From NCBI RefSeq assembly GCF_015354505.1, contig NZ_JACAFP010000002.1, positions 62,001 to 126,000 of the forward strand: DNA of 64,000 nt. Direction: 5' to 3'. Positions 1 through 8,468 of this stretch are shown here, in pieces. The notes beneath the pieces were generated by a model, which worked only from the letters and a program-made list of their open reading frames with translations, made no database searches and was not told where the DNA came from. Origin of the DNA: Microbacterium sp. UFMG61. GTDB lineage: Bacteria; Actinomycetota; Actinomycetes; Actinomycetales; Microbacteriaceae. The position numbers and the translations under genes were made by a program. Position 1 is the stretch's first letter; each line of letters starts with the position of its first letter.

Positions 1-875
1 ACCGTGGTGAGGAACACCGTGTCGCGCGAGATGGTCTCGCCGATGTCGTAGCGCTGAGAGTAGTTGAAGACGTTCTGTGCGGTCGGAAGGGCGGCGAGCA
101 CCACCACGATCAGCACCTCGGCGGGGGAGAGGCCGAACACGAACTCGGCGACGACCCAGGCGATCAGCGGCATCGCGATGAGCTTCAGCATGCTCGCGAC
201 GATCACATCGCGGCGTCGCCCGGCGGCTCCCAGCACGCGCTGGCCGTGCAGCGAGATGCCGTAGCTGATCAGCAGCACGGGCACCGCGGCATCGGCGATG
301 AGCTGCGCCGGCTGCATCACGATCTCGGGCACGGAGATGTCGAACACCGACACGAGCGTGCCGAGCACGGACCCGATGATGATCGGATTCGTCGCGGTGC
401 GCACGAGCGTCTTGCGCAGGGATCCCCGGTCGCTCGTGACGGCATCGAGGATCGTGAGCGAGATGGGCGTGAACACCAGCAGCTGCATCAGTACGACGGG
501 CGCGGGGTAGGCAGCGCTGCCGAGCAGGTAGAGCGACAGCGGGATGCCGATGTTGTTCGAGTTGACCTGGCCGGCCGACAGTGCACCGATCAGGGTCTCG
601 CCGGTCGAACGCTTCCACCACAGTCGGGCGATCAGGGAATGGATCAGGATCACCGCGACCGCCGCGATCGCCGAAACCGGGAGCAGGGCGGAGAACAGCA
701 TCTTCGCGTCGGCGTGCGCGAGCACCGTGAACAGCAGGAACGGCGACAGGACGAAGAAGATCAGACGGCCGAGCACATGGCGGGCATGCGGGCCCAGCAG
801 GTCGATGCGCCCGATGACGTAGCCCAGGATGATCGCGACTCCGACGACGGCGAATCCGGTGAGAGTTTCGAGCAC
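1..875 (-). CDS. AEC-family (auxin efflux carrier-like) transporter, C-terminus cut by window edge
   Basis: The minus-strand frame opens with a GTG (VLETLTGFAVVGVAII) and runs off the left edge after about 291 codons. It is rich in hydrophobic helices separated by short polar loops. The opening TGFAVVG segment, the NSNNIGIPL stretch about 40 percent along and the late LPTAQNVF motif are typical of AEC permeases (PF03547), which export or take up small organic acids such as malate. AEC carriers are usually about 300-320 residues, so only the end is missing. A GAAGG sequence abuts the GTG, which is too close for an ideal ribosome site, so the start is uncertain. It stands apart from the LacI gene and the substrate cannot be read from the sequence. 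Confidence 0.85.
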   Translation of the reverse strand, partial: MLETLTGFAVVGVAIILGYVIGRIDLLGPHARHVLGRLIFFVLSPFLLFTVLAHADAKMLFSALLPVSAIAAVAVILIHSLIARLWWKRSTGETLIGALSAGQVNSNNIGIPLSLYLLGSAAYPAPVVLMQLLVFTPISLTILDAVTSDRGSLRKTLVRTATNPIIIGSVLGTLVSVFDISVPEIVMQPAQLIADAAVPVLLISYGISLHGQRVLGAAGRRRDVIVASMLKLIAMPLIAWVVAEFVFGLSPAEVLIVVVLAALPTAQNVFNYSQRYDIGETISRDTVFLTT

Positions 876-1088
876 CCTTCGAGGTTATCCCCCTAGCAAC
901 CTGAGGGCCGCGAGTCAACGGTCGAGCCCTCATCGACGCCCGCGAGTCATCCGCCGTACGCTGAGAGCACGTCGAGCCGCCTTGCGCCGCTCTCCGTCGG
1001 TCGAACCAGACGTCGTCCTCGGGTTCTCTCGGTCTCGGGCACGCAGATGGGGGTGGGCGCGCCTGCGTGCCTTCTCAACACGACTGCT

Positions 1089-1119
1089 CCGGTCCCCCTG
1101 TTCGGGCATGGGGGACCGG
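1089..1119 (-). terminator. Strong hairpin downstream of the LacI gene
   Basis: CCGGTCCCCC and GGGGGACCGG form a perfect 10-bp stem around an 11-nt loop, about 50 bp past the LacI stop codon. There is no clear U-tract on either strand, so termination is inferred from position and stem strength. The rest of the 876-1169 gap shows no gene I can support. Confidence 0.5.
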
Positions 1120-1169
1120 AACCACATCCTTCTGCGTCTGTGCTGTGCGTCCGCGCCTGACAGCAGCCG

Positions 1170-2192
1170 TCAGGTCGACGCGCGGATCACCAGGCGAGTC
1201 GGGAGCACGATCGGCGCGCCCGACAGCTCGCTTCCCGCCGCGGCGCCGGCGAGGGCGTCGACGGCCGCTGCGGCCATCTCGCGGATGGGCTGGCGCACGG
1301 TCGTCAATGCGGGGGTGAGCCATCGCGCACCGCGGAGGTCGTCGAACCCGACGACGAGCACGTCGTCGGGGATCCGCCGTCCGGTCGCGGCAGCCGCCGC
1401 ATAGACGCCGGCGGCCAGCTCGTCGGAGCACGCGAACACGCCCAGGCGTTCGCCGGGGGCCAGATCGCGCAGCAGCGGGATCATGGCGTCCCGTGCCTGA
1501 GCCCTGCGCCACCCGGCCTGCACGACGGTGATGGCGGCGGCGGGGAGGGCGGCGCGCAGACCCTCGCGGAATCCCGCGTGTCTGGTGCGTCCGTACCGAT
1601 AGCGGGGCCGGCCGAGCAGCACGGCGAAGCTCGTCGCACCGCACTCGACGAGGTGCACAGCGGCGGAGCGTCCGCCCTCGTGATCGGTCGTCTGCACGCT
1701 CGTGAGTCCCCGCGGGGAGTCGGATCGCGGGTCCATGAGCACGACCGGGATCGACGCGTCGGCCAGGGAGCTCAGCTGCGCCGCGGTGGGGGAGATCAAG
1801 CCGAGCACGACGCCCGCGGACCCCCGACGGCGGATGCGCAGCGGCCAGTCGTCGTCGGGGGTGTCGCGCTCCTCGGTGAGGACGAGATCGTATCCCGCGT
1901 CGGCGGCCGCGGTGCGTGCGCCCGCCGTGACCTCGTCGGAGTAGTCGTCGCCGTACGAGCCCAGCACGAGGTCGAGCAGTCGCGCCGATCCGAGAGGGCG
2001 GCCGCCGGCCGACGGCTCACGGACGTAACCGACCTCGCGCGCGGCGACGTGCACGCGGCGCCGGGTGGCCGAGGCGAGATCTCCCCGGCCCGTCAGGGCA
2101 CGGGATGCCGTCGCGATGCTCACCCCGGCGGCGTCGGCCACGGTGGCGAGAGTCGCACGCCGCGGCGTCGTGGATCCGTCGACAGGGGGCAT
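1170..2192 (-). CDS. LacI-family transcriptional regulator
   Basis: A 340-residue protein of normal LacI length. The N-terminal helix-turn-helix reads ATLATVADAAGVSIATASRAL, the LacI signature, followed by hinge residues and a periplasmic-binding-protein-like sensor domain with late motifs GVFACSDELAAG and VVGFDDLRGARWLTPALTTV. I placed the start at the ATG at 2192, which puts the HTH near residue 10 and has a GAGAG ribosome site upstream. An in-frame ATG at 2258 would add 22 residues but lacks a ribosome site. The gene is divergent from the sugar oxidoreductase operon beginning at 2280, with a palindromic site between them, so it most likely represses that operon in response to a sugar. The effector is unknown. 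Confidence 0.93.
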   Translation of the reverse strand: MPPVDGSTTPRRATLATVADAAGVSIATASRALTGRGDLASATRRRVHVAAREVGYVREPSAGGRPLGSARLLDLVLGSYGDDYSDEVTAGARTAAADAGYDLVLTEERDTPDDDWPLRIRRRGSAGVVLGLISPTAAQLSSLADASIPVVLMDPRSDSPRGLTSVQTTDHEGGRSAAVHLVECGATSFAVLLGRPRYRYGRTRHAGFREGLRAALPAAAITVVQAGWRRAQARDAMIPLLRDLAPGERLGVFACSDELAAGVYAAAAATGRRIPDDVLVVGFDDLRGARWLTPALTTVRQPIREMAAAAVDALAGAAAGSELSGAPIVLPTRLVIRAST

Positions 2193-2218
2193 CGCACCAC
2201 TCTCGCTCAGTGCGCGGT

Positions 2219-2228
2219 TTTGCGCAAA
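2219..2228. promoter_or_regulatory. Candidate LacI-family operator TTTGCGCAAA
   Basis: A perfect 10-bp palindrome with a central CG, the usual symmetry of LacI-family operators. It lies in the 87-bp gap between the divergent LacI gene and the Gfo/Idh/MocA operon. Assignment to this LacI protein is by position. Confidence 0.55.
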
Positions 2229-2279
2229 CTTCTCGACGTCGAAGTCCTCGAATGGCATCGTCGAGGTCAGGAGAGTGAG

Positions 2280-3488
2280 ATGACGACGACGACACCACCA
2301 CTGCGGATCGCGATGATCGGCACCGGCTTCATGGGGCGGATGCACTCGCAGGCCTGGAACACCGCCCCGCGATTCTTCGGGCTGCCGCTTGCGCCGCAGC
2401 TCACGCTGCTGGTCGGGCGCCGCCCCGACGCGACTGCGGAGGCCGCAGCGCGCTGGGGGTGGGCGGATCACTCGCTCGACTGGCGCGAGGCCGTCGGCCG
2501 CGACGACATCGATGTGATCGACATCTGCACCCCGGGAGACACCCACGAGGAGATCGCCCTCGCGGCGCTCGCCGCAGGCAAGCACGTGCTGTGTGAGAAG
2601 CCCCTCGCCAACACGGTGGCCGAGGCCCAGCGAATGACGGCGGCCGCCCGCACGGCATCCGAGCGGACCGGCGCCGTCGCGATGTGCGGCTTCAGCTATC
2701 GGCGCACGCCCGCGCTCGCCCTCGCCCGGCAGCTGATCGAGGAGGGCCGGATCGGTGAGATCCGTCACGTGCGCGCGCAGTACCTGCAGGACTGGCTGAG
2801 TGATCCTGACTCTCCGCACACCTGGCGCCTCGACCGCGATCGGGCAGGAACAGGGGCTCTCGGCGACATCGGTGCGCACAGCATCGACACGGCGCAGTGG
2901 CTTGCGGGCCAGCGGATCACGGCGGTCTCGGCCGCGCTGCGGACCTTCGTCGATTCGCGTCCCCGGCGCTCGAGCGTCGAGGGACTCGGGGGCAGCGCCG
3001 ACGATGCGTCGGACCGGCTGCCCGTCACGGTCGACGACGCCGCGGCATTCACCGCTCGATTCGACGGCGGAGCCTTGGGAGTGTTCGAGGCCACGCGCAT
3101 GGCCACCGGACGCCGCAACGCCAACCGTATCGAGATCAACGGCGACCGCGGGTCGATCGCGTTCGACTTCGAGCGCATGAACGAGCTCGAGGTGTACGAC
3201 GCGGCTGCCGACGCAGCCCAGGGCTTCCGACGCGTGCAGGTCACCGAAGCGCAGCATCCGTACGCCGGTGCGTGGTGGCCCGCGGGGCACGGGCTCGGCT
3301 ATGAGCACCTCTTCACGCACCAGGCCGTCGACGTCGTGCGGGCCGTGGCCGGCGAGCCCACGGGAACTCCGGGATTCGCCGAAGCCGCCCAGGTGCAGCG
3401 GGTGCTCGCGGCCGTCGAGAGCAGCGCCGAGCATGACAGCATCCGCACCGCTGTGAAACCTGATCCGATCGAAGGAGATCTCCGATGA
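2280..3488 (+). CDS. Gfo/Idh/MocA-family NAD(P)-dependent oxidoreductase
   Basis: A 402-residue protein. The N-terminal Rossmann fold carries IAMIGTGFMGRMHSQAW near residue 10, then DVIDICTPGDTHEEIALAALAAGKHVLCEKPLA around residues 78-110. The EKP lysine is the family's catalytic motif. The C-terminal half has GDIGAHSIDTAQWL, which holds the usual Asp-x-x-x-His catalytic pair. Family members oxidise sugars or cyclitols at a ring hydroxyl. It starts at an ATG just after GTGAG and is the first gene of a LacI-flanked operon. Its stop overlaps the next start (ATGA). The pairing with ThuA and a second oxidoreductase points to a 3-keto-sugar type pathway, but the substrate is not shown. Confidence 0.93.
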   Translation: MTTTTPPLRIAMIGTGFMGRMHSQAWNTAPRFFGLPLAPQLTLLVGRRPDATAEAAARWGWADHSLDWREAVGRDDIDVIDICTPGDTHEEIALAALAAGKHVLCEKPLANTVAEAQRMTAAARTASERTGAVAMCGFSYRRTPALALARQLIEEGRIGEIRHVRAQYLQDWLSDPDSPHTWRLDRDRAGTGALGDIGAHSIDTAQWLAGQRITAVSAALRTFVDSRPRRSSVEGLGGSADDASDRLPVTVDDAAAFTARFDGGALGVFEATRMATGRRNANRIEINGDRGSIAFDFERMNELEVYDAAADAAQGFRRVQVTEAQHPYAGAWWPAGHGLGYEHLFTHQAVDVVRAVAGEPTGTPGFAEAAQVQRVLAAVESSAEHDSIRTAVKPDPIEGDLR

Positions 3489-4177
3489 CACGCACTGCTC
3501 TCGTCGTCCGAGGCGGCTGGGACGGGCATCACCCCGTCGAAGCGACAGAACTGTTCCTGCCCTTCCTCCGTGAGAACGGCTTCGACGTCTCTGTGGAAGA
3601 CGACCCCGAGGTGTACGCCGACACGGCCCGTATGGCGGAGGTCGACCTCGTGGTGCAGTCGGTCACGATGTCGCAGTGCTCGAACGAGGCCGTGCGCGGG
3701 CTGCGCGACGCGGTGGCCGCCGGCACGGGACTCGCGGGCTGGCACGGCGGAATCGCCGACTCGTTCCGCGCGAGTTCCGACTACCTGCAGCTCGTGGGCG
3801 GACAGTTCGCGACCCACCCGTCGAAGCACCCCGACCTGGTCGTCGGCGATCAGACCGACAACTACCTGGAGCACACCGTCGAGATCTCCGAGCTCGGGCG
3901 CACCCACGAGATCACGCGAGGCATCGAGGACTTCACTCTCACCACGGAGCAGTACTGGGTACTGCACGACGATCTGATCGACGTGCTCGCGACCACCACG
4001 CATCCCGTGCAGCCCTACCACCCGTGGCATCGGCCCATCGTGTCGCCCGCGATCTGGACGAGGGACTGGGGCCAGGGGCGGGTGTTCGTCTCGACGCCGG
4101 GGCACAGTATCGACGTCCTGCAGCACGCCGACGTGCGCACGATCATCGAGCGGGGGATGCTGTGGGCGGCGCGGTGA
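3485..4177 (+). CDS. ThuA domain protein
   Basis: A 230-residue class-I-glutamine-amidotransferase-like protein of the ThuA family (PF06283). Visible features are the opening beta strand TALVVRGGWDGHHP, then GTGLAGWHGGIADSFR near residue 80, the DFTLTTEQYWVL segment, and the closing GRVFVSTPGHS motif. In rhizobia ThuA works with the Gfo/Idh/MocA enzyme ThuB in trehalose use through 3-keto intermediates. The gene overlaps both neighbours by four bases, so the three proteins are probably made together. A preceding AAGGAG ribosome site supports the start. Whether the substrate here is trehalose or another glucoside cannot be told. Confidence 0.92.
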   Translation: MTRTALVVRGGWDGHHPVEATELFLPFLRENGFDVSVEDDPEVYADTARMAEVDLVVQSVTMSQCSNEAVRGLRDAVAAGTGLAGWHGGIADSFRASSDYLQLVGGQFATHPSKHPDLVVGDQTDNYLEHTVEISELGRTHEITRGIEDFTLTTEQYWVLHDDLIDVLATTTHPVQPYHPWHRPIVSPAIWTRDWGQGRVFVSTPGHSIDVLQHADVRTIIERGMLWAAR

Positions 4178-5259
4178 CCGGCGTCGGCATCGTCGGCCTC
4201 GGCGTCATCTCCGAGCAGTACCTCTCGACTCTGCTGGCGGCACCCGCCGTACGAATCGTCGCGGTCGCCGACCTCGATGCCGACCGCGCCAGGGCGGTGG
4301 CCGACCGCATCCCGGGATGCCGTGCTCTCTCGTCCGCACAGCTGTTCGAGGACCCCGACGTCGACGTCGTGCTGAACCTCACCGTTCCCGGCGCGCACGC
4401 CGAGGTCGCGCTCGCCGCGATCGCCCGGGGCAAGGCCGTCTACGGCGAGAAGCCACTCGCCGCGACCTTCGACGAAGCGAGGGCGGTCATGGATGCCGCG
4501 GACGCCGCCGGCGTGCGCATCGGAGCGGCACCGGACACGGTGCTCGGCACAGGTCTGCAGACGGCGCGCGCCGCGATCGACGGCGGGGCGATCGGCAGCC
4601 CGACATCCGCCGCGGCGATGTGGGTATCCGCGGGGCATGAGGCGTGGCATCCGCATCCGGATTTCTATTACCGCGTGGGCGGCGGCCCGCTGCTCGACAT
4701 GGGGCCGTACTACGTGACGGCGCTGGTACAGCTGCTCGGCCCCGTCGAGGCGGTGTCGGGCGCCGCATCGCGGTCGCGAGACGAGCGCGTCATCGGGTCG
4801 GGGCCGCGAGCGGGAGAGTCCATCCCGGTCGAGGTCGACACGCATCTCACCGGCATCCTGCACCATCGCTCGGGCGCGATCTCGACAGTCACCATGAGCT
4901 TCGACGGAGTGCGCTCCGTGGCATCGCCGATCGAGGTGCACGGCACCGAGGGGTCTCTCGTGGTGCCCGACCCCAACGGCTTCGCCGGCGAGGTGCGCGT
5001 GCATCCGCGCGGTGGCGAGTGGAGCGCGCTCGAGCCCTCGGCGGGATTCAAGGACTCCGGGCGGGGAGTCGGTCTGATCGACTTCGCGAGGGGCGAGGCC
5101 CGCGCCGACGGTGCGATGGCCTTGCACGTGCTCGAGGTGATGACGGCGCTCGCGACGTCCGCGCGCTCAGGTCGGCGCGAATCGCTCTCGACGACGGTCT
5201 CGAGGCCGCCGCTCGTGCCGCTGACCGCCGCGGACGTGTGGCGGGCGGGCGTAGCCTGA
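4174..5259 (+). CDS. Second Gfo/Idh/MocA-family oxidoreductase
   Basis: A 361-residue protein starting at the GTG that overlaps the ThuA stop. An in-frame GTG at 4162 with better upstream purines is an alternative. The Rossmann start GVGIVGLGVISEQYL has Ser instead of Gly at the last position of GxGxxG, a common variant. The EKPLA motif follows near residue 92, and the GGGPLLDMGPYYVTALVQLLG segment carries the substrate-domain Asp, with Tyr where many members have His. The D-x-x-x-Y variation suggests a substrate or step different from that of the first oxidoreductase in the operon. It is the last gene of the likely 3-keto-sugar operon. Confidence 0.92.
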   Translation: MTGVGIVGLGVISEQYLSTLLAAPAVRIVAVADLDADRARAVADRIPGCRALSSAQLFEDPDVDVVLNLTVPGAHAEVALAAIARGKAVYGEKPLAATFDEARAVMDAADAAGVRIGAAPDTVLGTGLQTARAAIDGGAIGSPTSAAAMWVSAGHEAWHPHPDFYYRVGGGPLLDMGPYYVTALVQLLGPVEAVSGAASRSRDERVIGSGPRAGESIPVEVDTHLTGILHHRSGAISTVTMSFDGVRSVASPIEVHGTEGSLVVPDPNGFAGEVRVHPRGGEWSALEPSAGFKDSGRGVGLIDFARGEARADGAMALHVLEVMTALATSARSGRRESLSTTVSRPPLVPLTAADVWRAGVA

Positions 5260-5263
5260 GGGC

Positions 5264-5887
5264 ATGACCACCTCCGCCCGCACGACTCTCGAGGTCGCCG
5301 ACTGGCGCCGTCGCGTCTTCGCCCTGTACTCCGCGGTGCGGCACGCCGATTCTCCTGAAGAGGCGCACGAGCTCTGGCGCATCGAGCGCGATGAGCTTCT
5401 GCTGCACCACCCGGCGACGCCGCTGCTGGCCGACGATCGGGTGATGTTCGAGGGGCTGCCGATCGCCTCGTACGATCCGGCCTGGCGCTTCGAGCTGCCG
5501 ATCCTCGACGCGGAGCCCGGGGGATTCGACTTCGCGACCGGTACAGACGGGGTGGTGCCCTTCGAGCGGATCGGCAGGGTCGAGATCCCCGACACGGGCA
5601 TGCTCGACGTGTGGCGGCTCACGACCTATGGCGGAGGTCTGTTCATCCCGCTGCGCGATTCGCTGGCGGGGAAGCCCGGCGGCACCTACGGCGGAGGGCG
5701 CTACCTGATCGACACGATCAAGGGGGCGGACCTCGGATCCGACGCGCGTCGCGGCACGATCGTGCTCGACTTCAACTTCGCCTACAACCCCTCGTGCGCC
5801 TACGACCCGGCCTGGGCATGCCCGCTCGCGCAGTCGGGAAACGTGCTCGACGTGGCGGTGCCGGTCGGAGAGCTCTACGGCGCGTGA
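5264..5887 (+). CDS. DUF1684 family protein
   Basis: A 207-residue protein with the family hallmark near the C-terminus: FNFAYNPSCAYDPAWACPL, which holds two conserved cysteines and an aromatic cluster, preceded by GGGRYLIDTIKGADLG. The reaction of DUF1684 proteins is not established. The gene follows the oxidoreductase by only 4 bp and is probably co-transcribed with it, although DUF1684 genes also occur alone in actinobacteria. No signal peptide or membrane segment is visible. Confidence 0.88.
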   Translation: MTTSARTTLEVADWRRRVFALYSAVRHADSPEEAHELWRIERDELLLHHPATPLLADDRVMFEGLPIASYDPAWRFELPILDAEPGGFDFATGTDGVVPFERIGRVEIPDTGMLDVWRLTTYGGGLFIPLRDSLAGKPGGTYGGGRYLIDTIKGADLGSDARRGTIVLDFNFAYNPSCAYDPAWACPLAQSGNVLDVAVPVGELYGA

Positions 5888-5960
5888 GCGTCCGGCTGCG
5901 GCCCGCGTGACGACGCCCGGGCGCGCCGCGACCCCGGCTGCCGCGATCGGTGCTCCGCGC

Positions 5961-6980
5961 TCACTCCGCCGTGTGCCCGGACGCCGGCCAGCGCGGAAAG
6001 GGGTCGTCGAGCCCGGACCAGTCGGCCCCTGCCGCCAGGAACTCGGAGTCCGAGACCACGGCCCGGTCGAGCGCGGCGGCGAGCGCGGCGGCATCGAGAT
6101 CGACGCCGATGAATCCGATGTCCTGTCCGAGAGCGAGCACCTCGCCCTCGAGGCCCTCGTCGCGCGCCAGAGGTTCGAGCGAGATCATCTGCCCCACGTG
6201 GTCCCAGCTTCCGACGATGCCGGGGCGGGTGGCGAGCCGACAGAAGCCTGCGGAGCGCAGGATGGCTCCGAAGTCACCGCCGGGGAACTGGTCCTGCAGC
6301 AGCTGGTGCAGACGGCCGGGGTGGAAGGGCCGCAGCTGCTCGTAGCGGAAGGCGCTGACCCGGAGGTCGCTCATGTGCGGTCGGTGTTCGTCGTTGAGCA
6401 GATGCACCCAGCCGGGCTGGTTCTCGAACTGCGAGAACGCGGACGGCGGCGCGGCATCCGATGTTCGATCGAGGCGCAGTCTGGCGGCCGGAGCGAGGTG
6501 GCTGAGTGTCGCGAGCAGCACCGACAGGTCTCTGGTCGCGACGTCGTCCCACCCGGTGATCAGGATCGTGCTCGCGTGCTCGATGTGCTGCACCATCCGG
6601 AGCGAGCGTGCGACGAACAGCGGCGGCCGGCTGTTCGCGACCGTCACGTAGTCGTCGACCAGGAGATCGTCGAAGAAGGACGCCGCTTCGACGACGCACA
6701 CGAGTTCGGCGAGGGCGATGTCCTCCGCCTCATCGAAGACTCCGATGGTCGTCTCCACCGAGGCGTCCGCGGGCAGCTCGATCACCATCCTGTCGAGTGA
6801 TGCGGCGGATCCGGTGGCGTGGACGGTCGCGAGTGCGGCATCCGCTCGGGAATCCGCCAGCGCGTCGGCCGGCACATGGGAGCAGCGCTGGCGTCGCGCG
6901 ACACGTCGTGCGACCGCCGACCGGGATTCCGGTCGGAGTCCGGTGACGACGGTGATCTGGGTGGTGCTCACGTTTCTCAT
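5961..6980 (-). CDS. CobW-like (COG0523) zinc-responsive protein with degenerate P-loop
   Basis: A 339-residue protein related to COG0523 metal-chaperone GTPases. The C-terminal CobW domain is clear ([23 protein letters not shown] near residues 205-230), and a [17 protein letters not shown] stretch occupies the NKxD region. The N-terminal P-loop, normally GFLGSGKTT, is replaced by [20 protein letters not shown], with no GKT/S. The CxCC metal motif of canonical members is also absent. It may therefore not hydrolyse GTP in the usual way. The gene is divergent from the zinc-free L36 gene, with a Zur box between, so induction under zinc starvation is expected. Confidence 0.85.
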   Translation of the reverse strand: MRNVSTTQITVVTGLRPESRSAVARRVARRQRCSHVPADALADSRADAALATVHATGSAASLDRMVIELPADASVETTIGVFDEAEDIALAELVCVVEAASFFDDLLVDDYVTVANSRPPLFVARSLRMVQHIEHASTILITGWDDVATRDLSVLLATLSHLAPAARLRLDRTSDAAPPSAFSQFENQPGWVHLLNDEHRPHMSDLRVSAFRYEQLRPFHPGRLHQLLQDQFPGGDFGAILRSAGFCRLATRPGIVGSWDHVGQMISLEPLARDEGLEGEVLALGQDIGFIGVDLDAAALAAALDRAVVSDSEFLAAGADWSGLDDPFPRWPASGHTAE

Positions 6981-7014
6981 TTCCGTTCAGGCGCTTCGGG
7001 GCCTATCGTGAAGA

Positions 7015-7029
7015 TGATAACGGTTCTCA
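7015..7029. promoter_or_regulatory. Zur operator
   Basis: TGATAACGGTTCTCA is a 15-bp near-palindrome (TGA-T/G-AAC halves around a central G) close to the actinobacterial Zur consensus TGAAAACGNTTTTCA. It lies between the divergent CobW-like gene and the C-minus L36 gene, both typical Zur targets, and ends 14 bp before the L36 start codon. Confidence 0.85.
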
Positions 7030-7043
7030 ATAAGGAGGGTGCA

Positions 7044-7166
7044 ATGAAAGTTCGAGCGTCGCTCAAGTCGCTGAAGAATCAGCCGGGTGCGCAGGTCGTC
7101 AGGCGGCGCGGCCGGGTGTTCGTGATCAACAAGCTCAACCCGAGGTTCAAAGGTCGACAGGGCTGA
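7044..7166 (+). CDS. rpmJ2: Ribosomal protein bL36, zinc-independent paralogue
   Basis: A 40-residue bL36 beginning [19 protein letters not shown] and ending with [12 protein letters not shown]. The Cys and His ligands of the zinc-ribbon form are all absent, so this is the C-minus paralogue that replaces zinc-binding L36 in ribosomes under zinc limitation. A strong AAGGAGGG ribosome site lies 5 bp before the ATG. The Zur box overlaps its promoter region. It ends 30 bp before the convergent ROK gene. Confidence 0.97.
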   Translation: MKVRASLKSLKNQPGAQVVRRRGRVFVINKLNPRFKGRQG

Positions 7167-7196
7167 GCAGTGCGGGGATGAGCGCGAAGGTCGATG

Positions 7197-8366
7197 TCAG
7201 AAGCGCAGCAGGCTGCGGATCGCGAGAACCGCGCCCGCGCGTGCCCACTCCGTGAACTCGAACGGCTGCACGTCGAGCGGTGCGGGCAGCGCGCTCGGCA
7301 CGCGGGTGGACTCGATCGTCTCCATGACGGTCTCGCCCTGCAGTTCCATCAGGGCGAGGCCGTCGCCGGTCAGCACGATCTTCTCGGGGTCGAGACCGTT
7401 CAGGACGGTGCCGATGATGATGCCGAGCGCGCGCGCCGCATCGCCGAAGGCGCGCAGGGCGATCGGGTCGCCCGCGCGCGCCCGCGCGACCGCGCCGTCG
7501 TAGTCCAGGTCGGTGCCCCCCTCGCCCGCAGTGGCGATGGCCTGCACGATGCATGCGCTCGGCAGGTAGGCGCTCGCACAGCCGTGATGCCCGAGTCCGC
7601 ATGTCGGCCCGGTCGTGTCCACCAGCAGGTGGTCGAGCTGCCCGGCCCGGCCGTTGTGCCCGGTCACCACGCGCCCGTCGACGACGAGTCCGAAGCCGAT
7701 GCCGGCACCCACGGTGACGAGAGCCAGCGAATCGCATCCCGCTCCGGCGCCGAACCAGTGCTCGGCGGCGGTCAGTGCGCGCACGTCGTTGTCGGCGGTC
7801 ACCGGGATGCCGAGGCGCTCGCTGAGCAGGGCGGCGAGGGGCACATCGCGCCAGCGCAGGAAGAACGAGGCCACCACGATCTGCTGGCCGTCGACGGTCG
7901 CGAGGTCACCGGCCAGACAGACGCCGGCGGCATGGATGTCATCGAAAGTCTCGGAGAAGCGCGCGTGGATCCGCACGATCTGATCGACCGTGTCCTCCAC
8001 GGAGTTCGACACGAGGGGCTCCTCGATCGAGGCGACGAGCCGGGCGCCGAGGGTGGTCACGACGGCGAAGACCGCGTCGCCGGTGAGCTTGATGCCGAGA
8101 AGGTGATGCGCGTCGTCGCTGACGACGAGCATCTCGCTGGGGCGACCCATCGCCCCGCGCAGCGTGATCTCGTCTTCCGCGATCAGGGAGTGCTCGACGA
8201 GGAGGCGCGTGGCGCGGGTCATGCTCGCCCGCGACACCTGAAGGCGCCGCGCCAGCTCGGCCCGTGGCAGGGGCCCGTGGATCAGCAGCTCGCGGAGGGC
8301 ACCGCGTTCGACGCCCGTCAGATGGGGCCAGGTGCGCATCATCGCGCCCGCGTCGTGCTCGGTCAC
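7197..8366 (-). CDS. ROK-family transcriptional regulator
   Basis: A 389-residue protein with an N-terminal winged HTH (LPRAELARRLQVSRASMTRATRLL, near residues 32-55) and a C-terminal ROK sugar-kinase-like domain. The ROK ATP/substrate segment LVTVGAGIGFGLVVDGRVVTG and the zinc-cluster region TCGLGHHGCASAYL are visible. The zinc motif normally has the form CxCGxxGCxE; here it is CGLGHHGCAS. The GTG start has AGGA 5 bp upstream. The gene is divergent from GH2 beta-mannosidase. A palindromic site in that gap resembles one upstream of the SBP gene at 13476, so it probably controls the whole mannoside locus. Confidence 0.93.
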   Translation of the reverse strand: MTEHDAGAMMRTWPHLTGVERGALRELLIHGPLPRAELARRLQVSRASMTRATRLLVEHSLIAEDEITLRGAMGRPSEMLVVSDDAHHLLGIKLTGDAVFAVVTTLGARLVASIEEPLVSNSVEDTVDQIVRIHARFSETFDDIHAAGVCLAGDLATVDGQQIVVASFFLRWRDVPLAALLSERLGIPVTADNDVRALTAAEHWFGAGAGCDSLALVTVGAGIGFGLVVDGRVVTGHNGRAGQLDHLLVDTTGPTCGLGHHGCASAYLPSACIVQAIATAGEGGTDLDYDGAVARARAGDPIALRAFGDAARALGIIIGTVLNGLDPEKIVLTGDGLALMELQGETVMETIESTRVPSALPAPLDVQPFEFTEWARAGAVLAIRSLLRF

Positions 8367-8411
8367 CTGTCCTGCTTTCGGTTCATCGACACCCGGATCA
8401 TACCTCCGGGC

Positions 8412-8448
8412 TATACTGGCCTCACTTTGTAAACTTAGGTAATAAAGT
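8412..8448 (+). promoter_or_regulatory. Promoter and candidate ROK operator for the beta-mannosidase gene
   Basis: TATACT at 8412-8417 is a good -10 element. Immediately downstream, 8424-8448 is an imperfect palindrome whose outer arms are ACTTT and AAAGT and whose core is ACTTAGGTAA. The core matches ACTTAGCTAA in the promoter region at about 13376-13385 (opposite strand) at 9 of 10 bases. This supports one shared repressor, most likely the adjacent ROK protein. Confidence 0.55.
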
Positions 8449-8468
8449 AGCTCAACGCAAGGACGCTC

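Noticed and set aside
2193..3491. Upstream extension of the LacI frame across the divergent oxidoreductase gene
   Set aside because: The LacI HTH starts just after 2192; the rest is antisense to a well-supported oxidoreductase.
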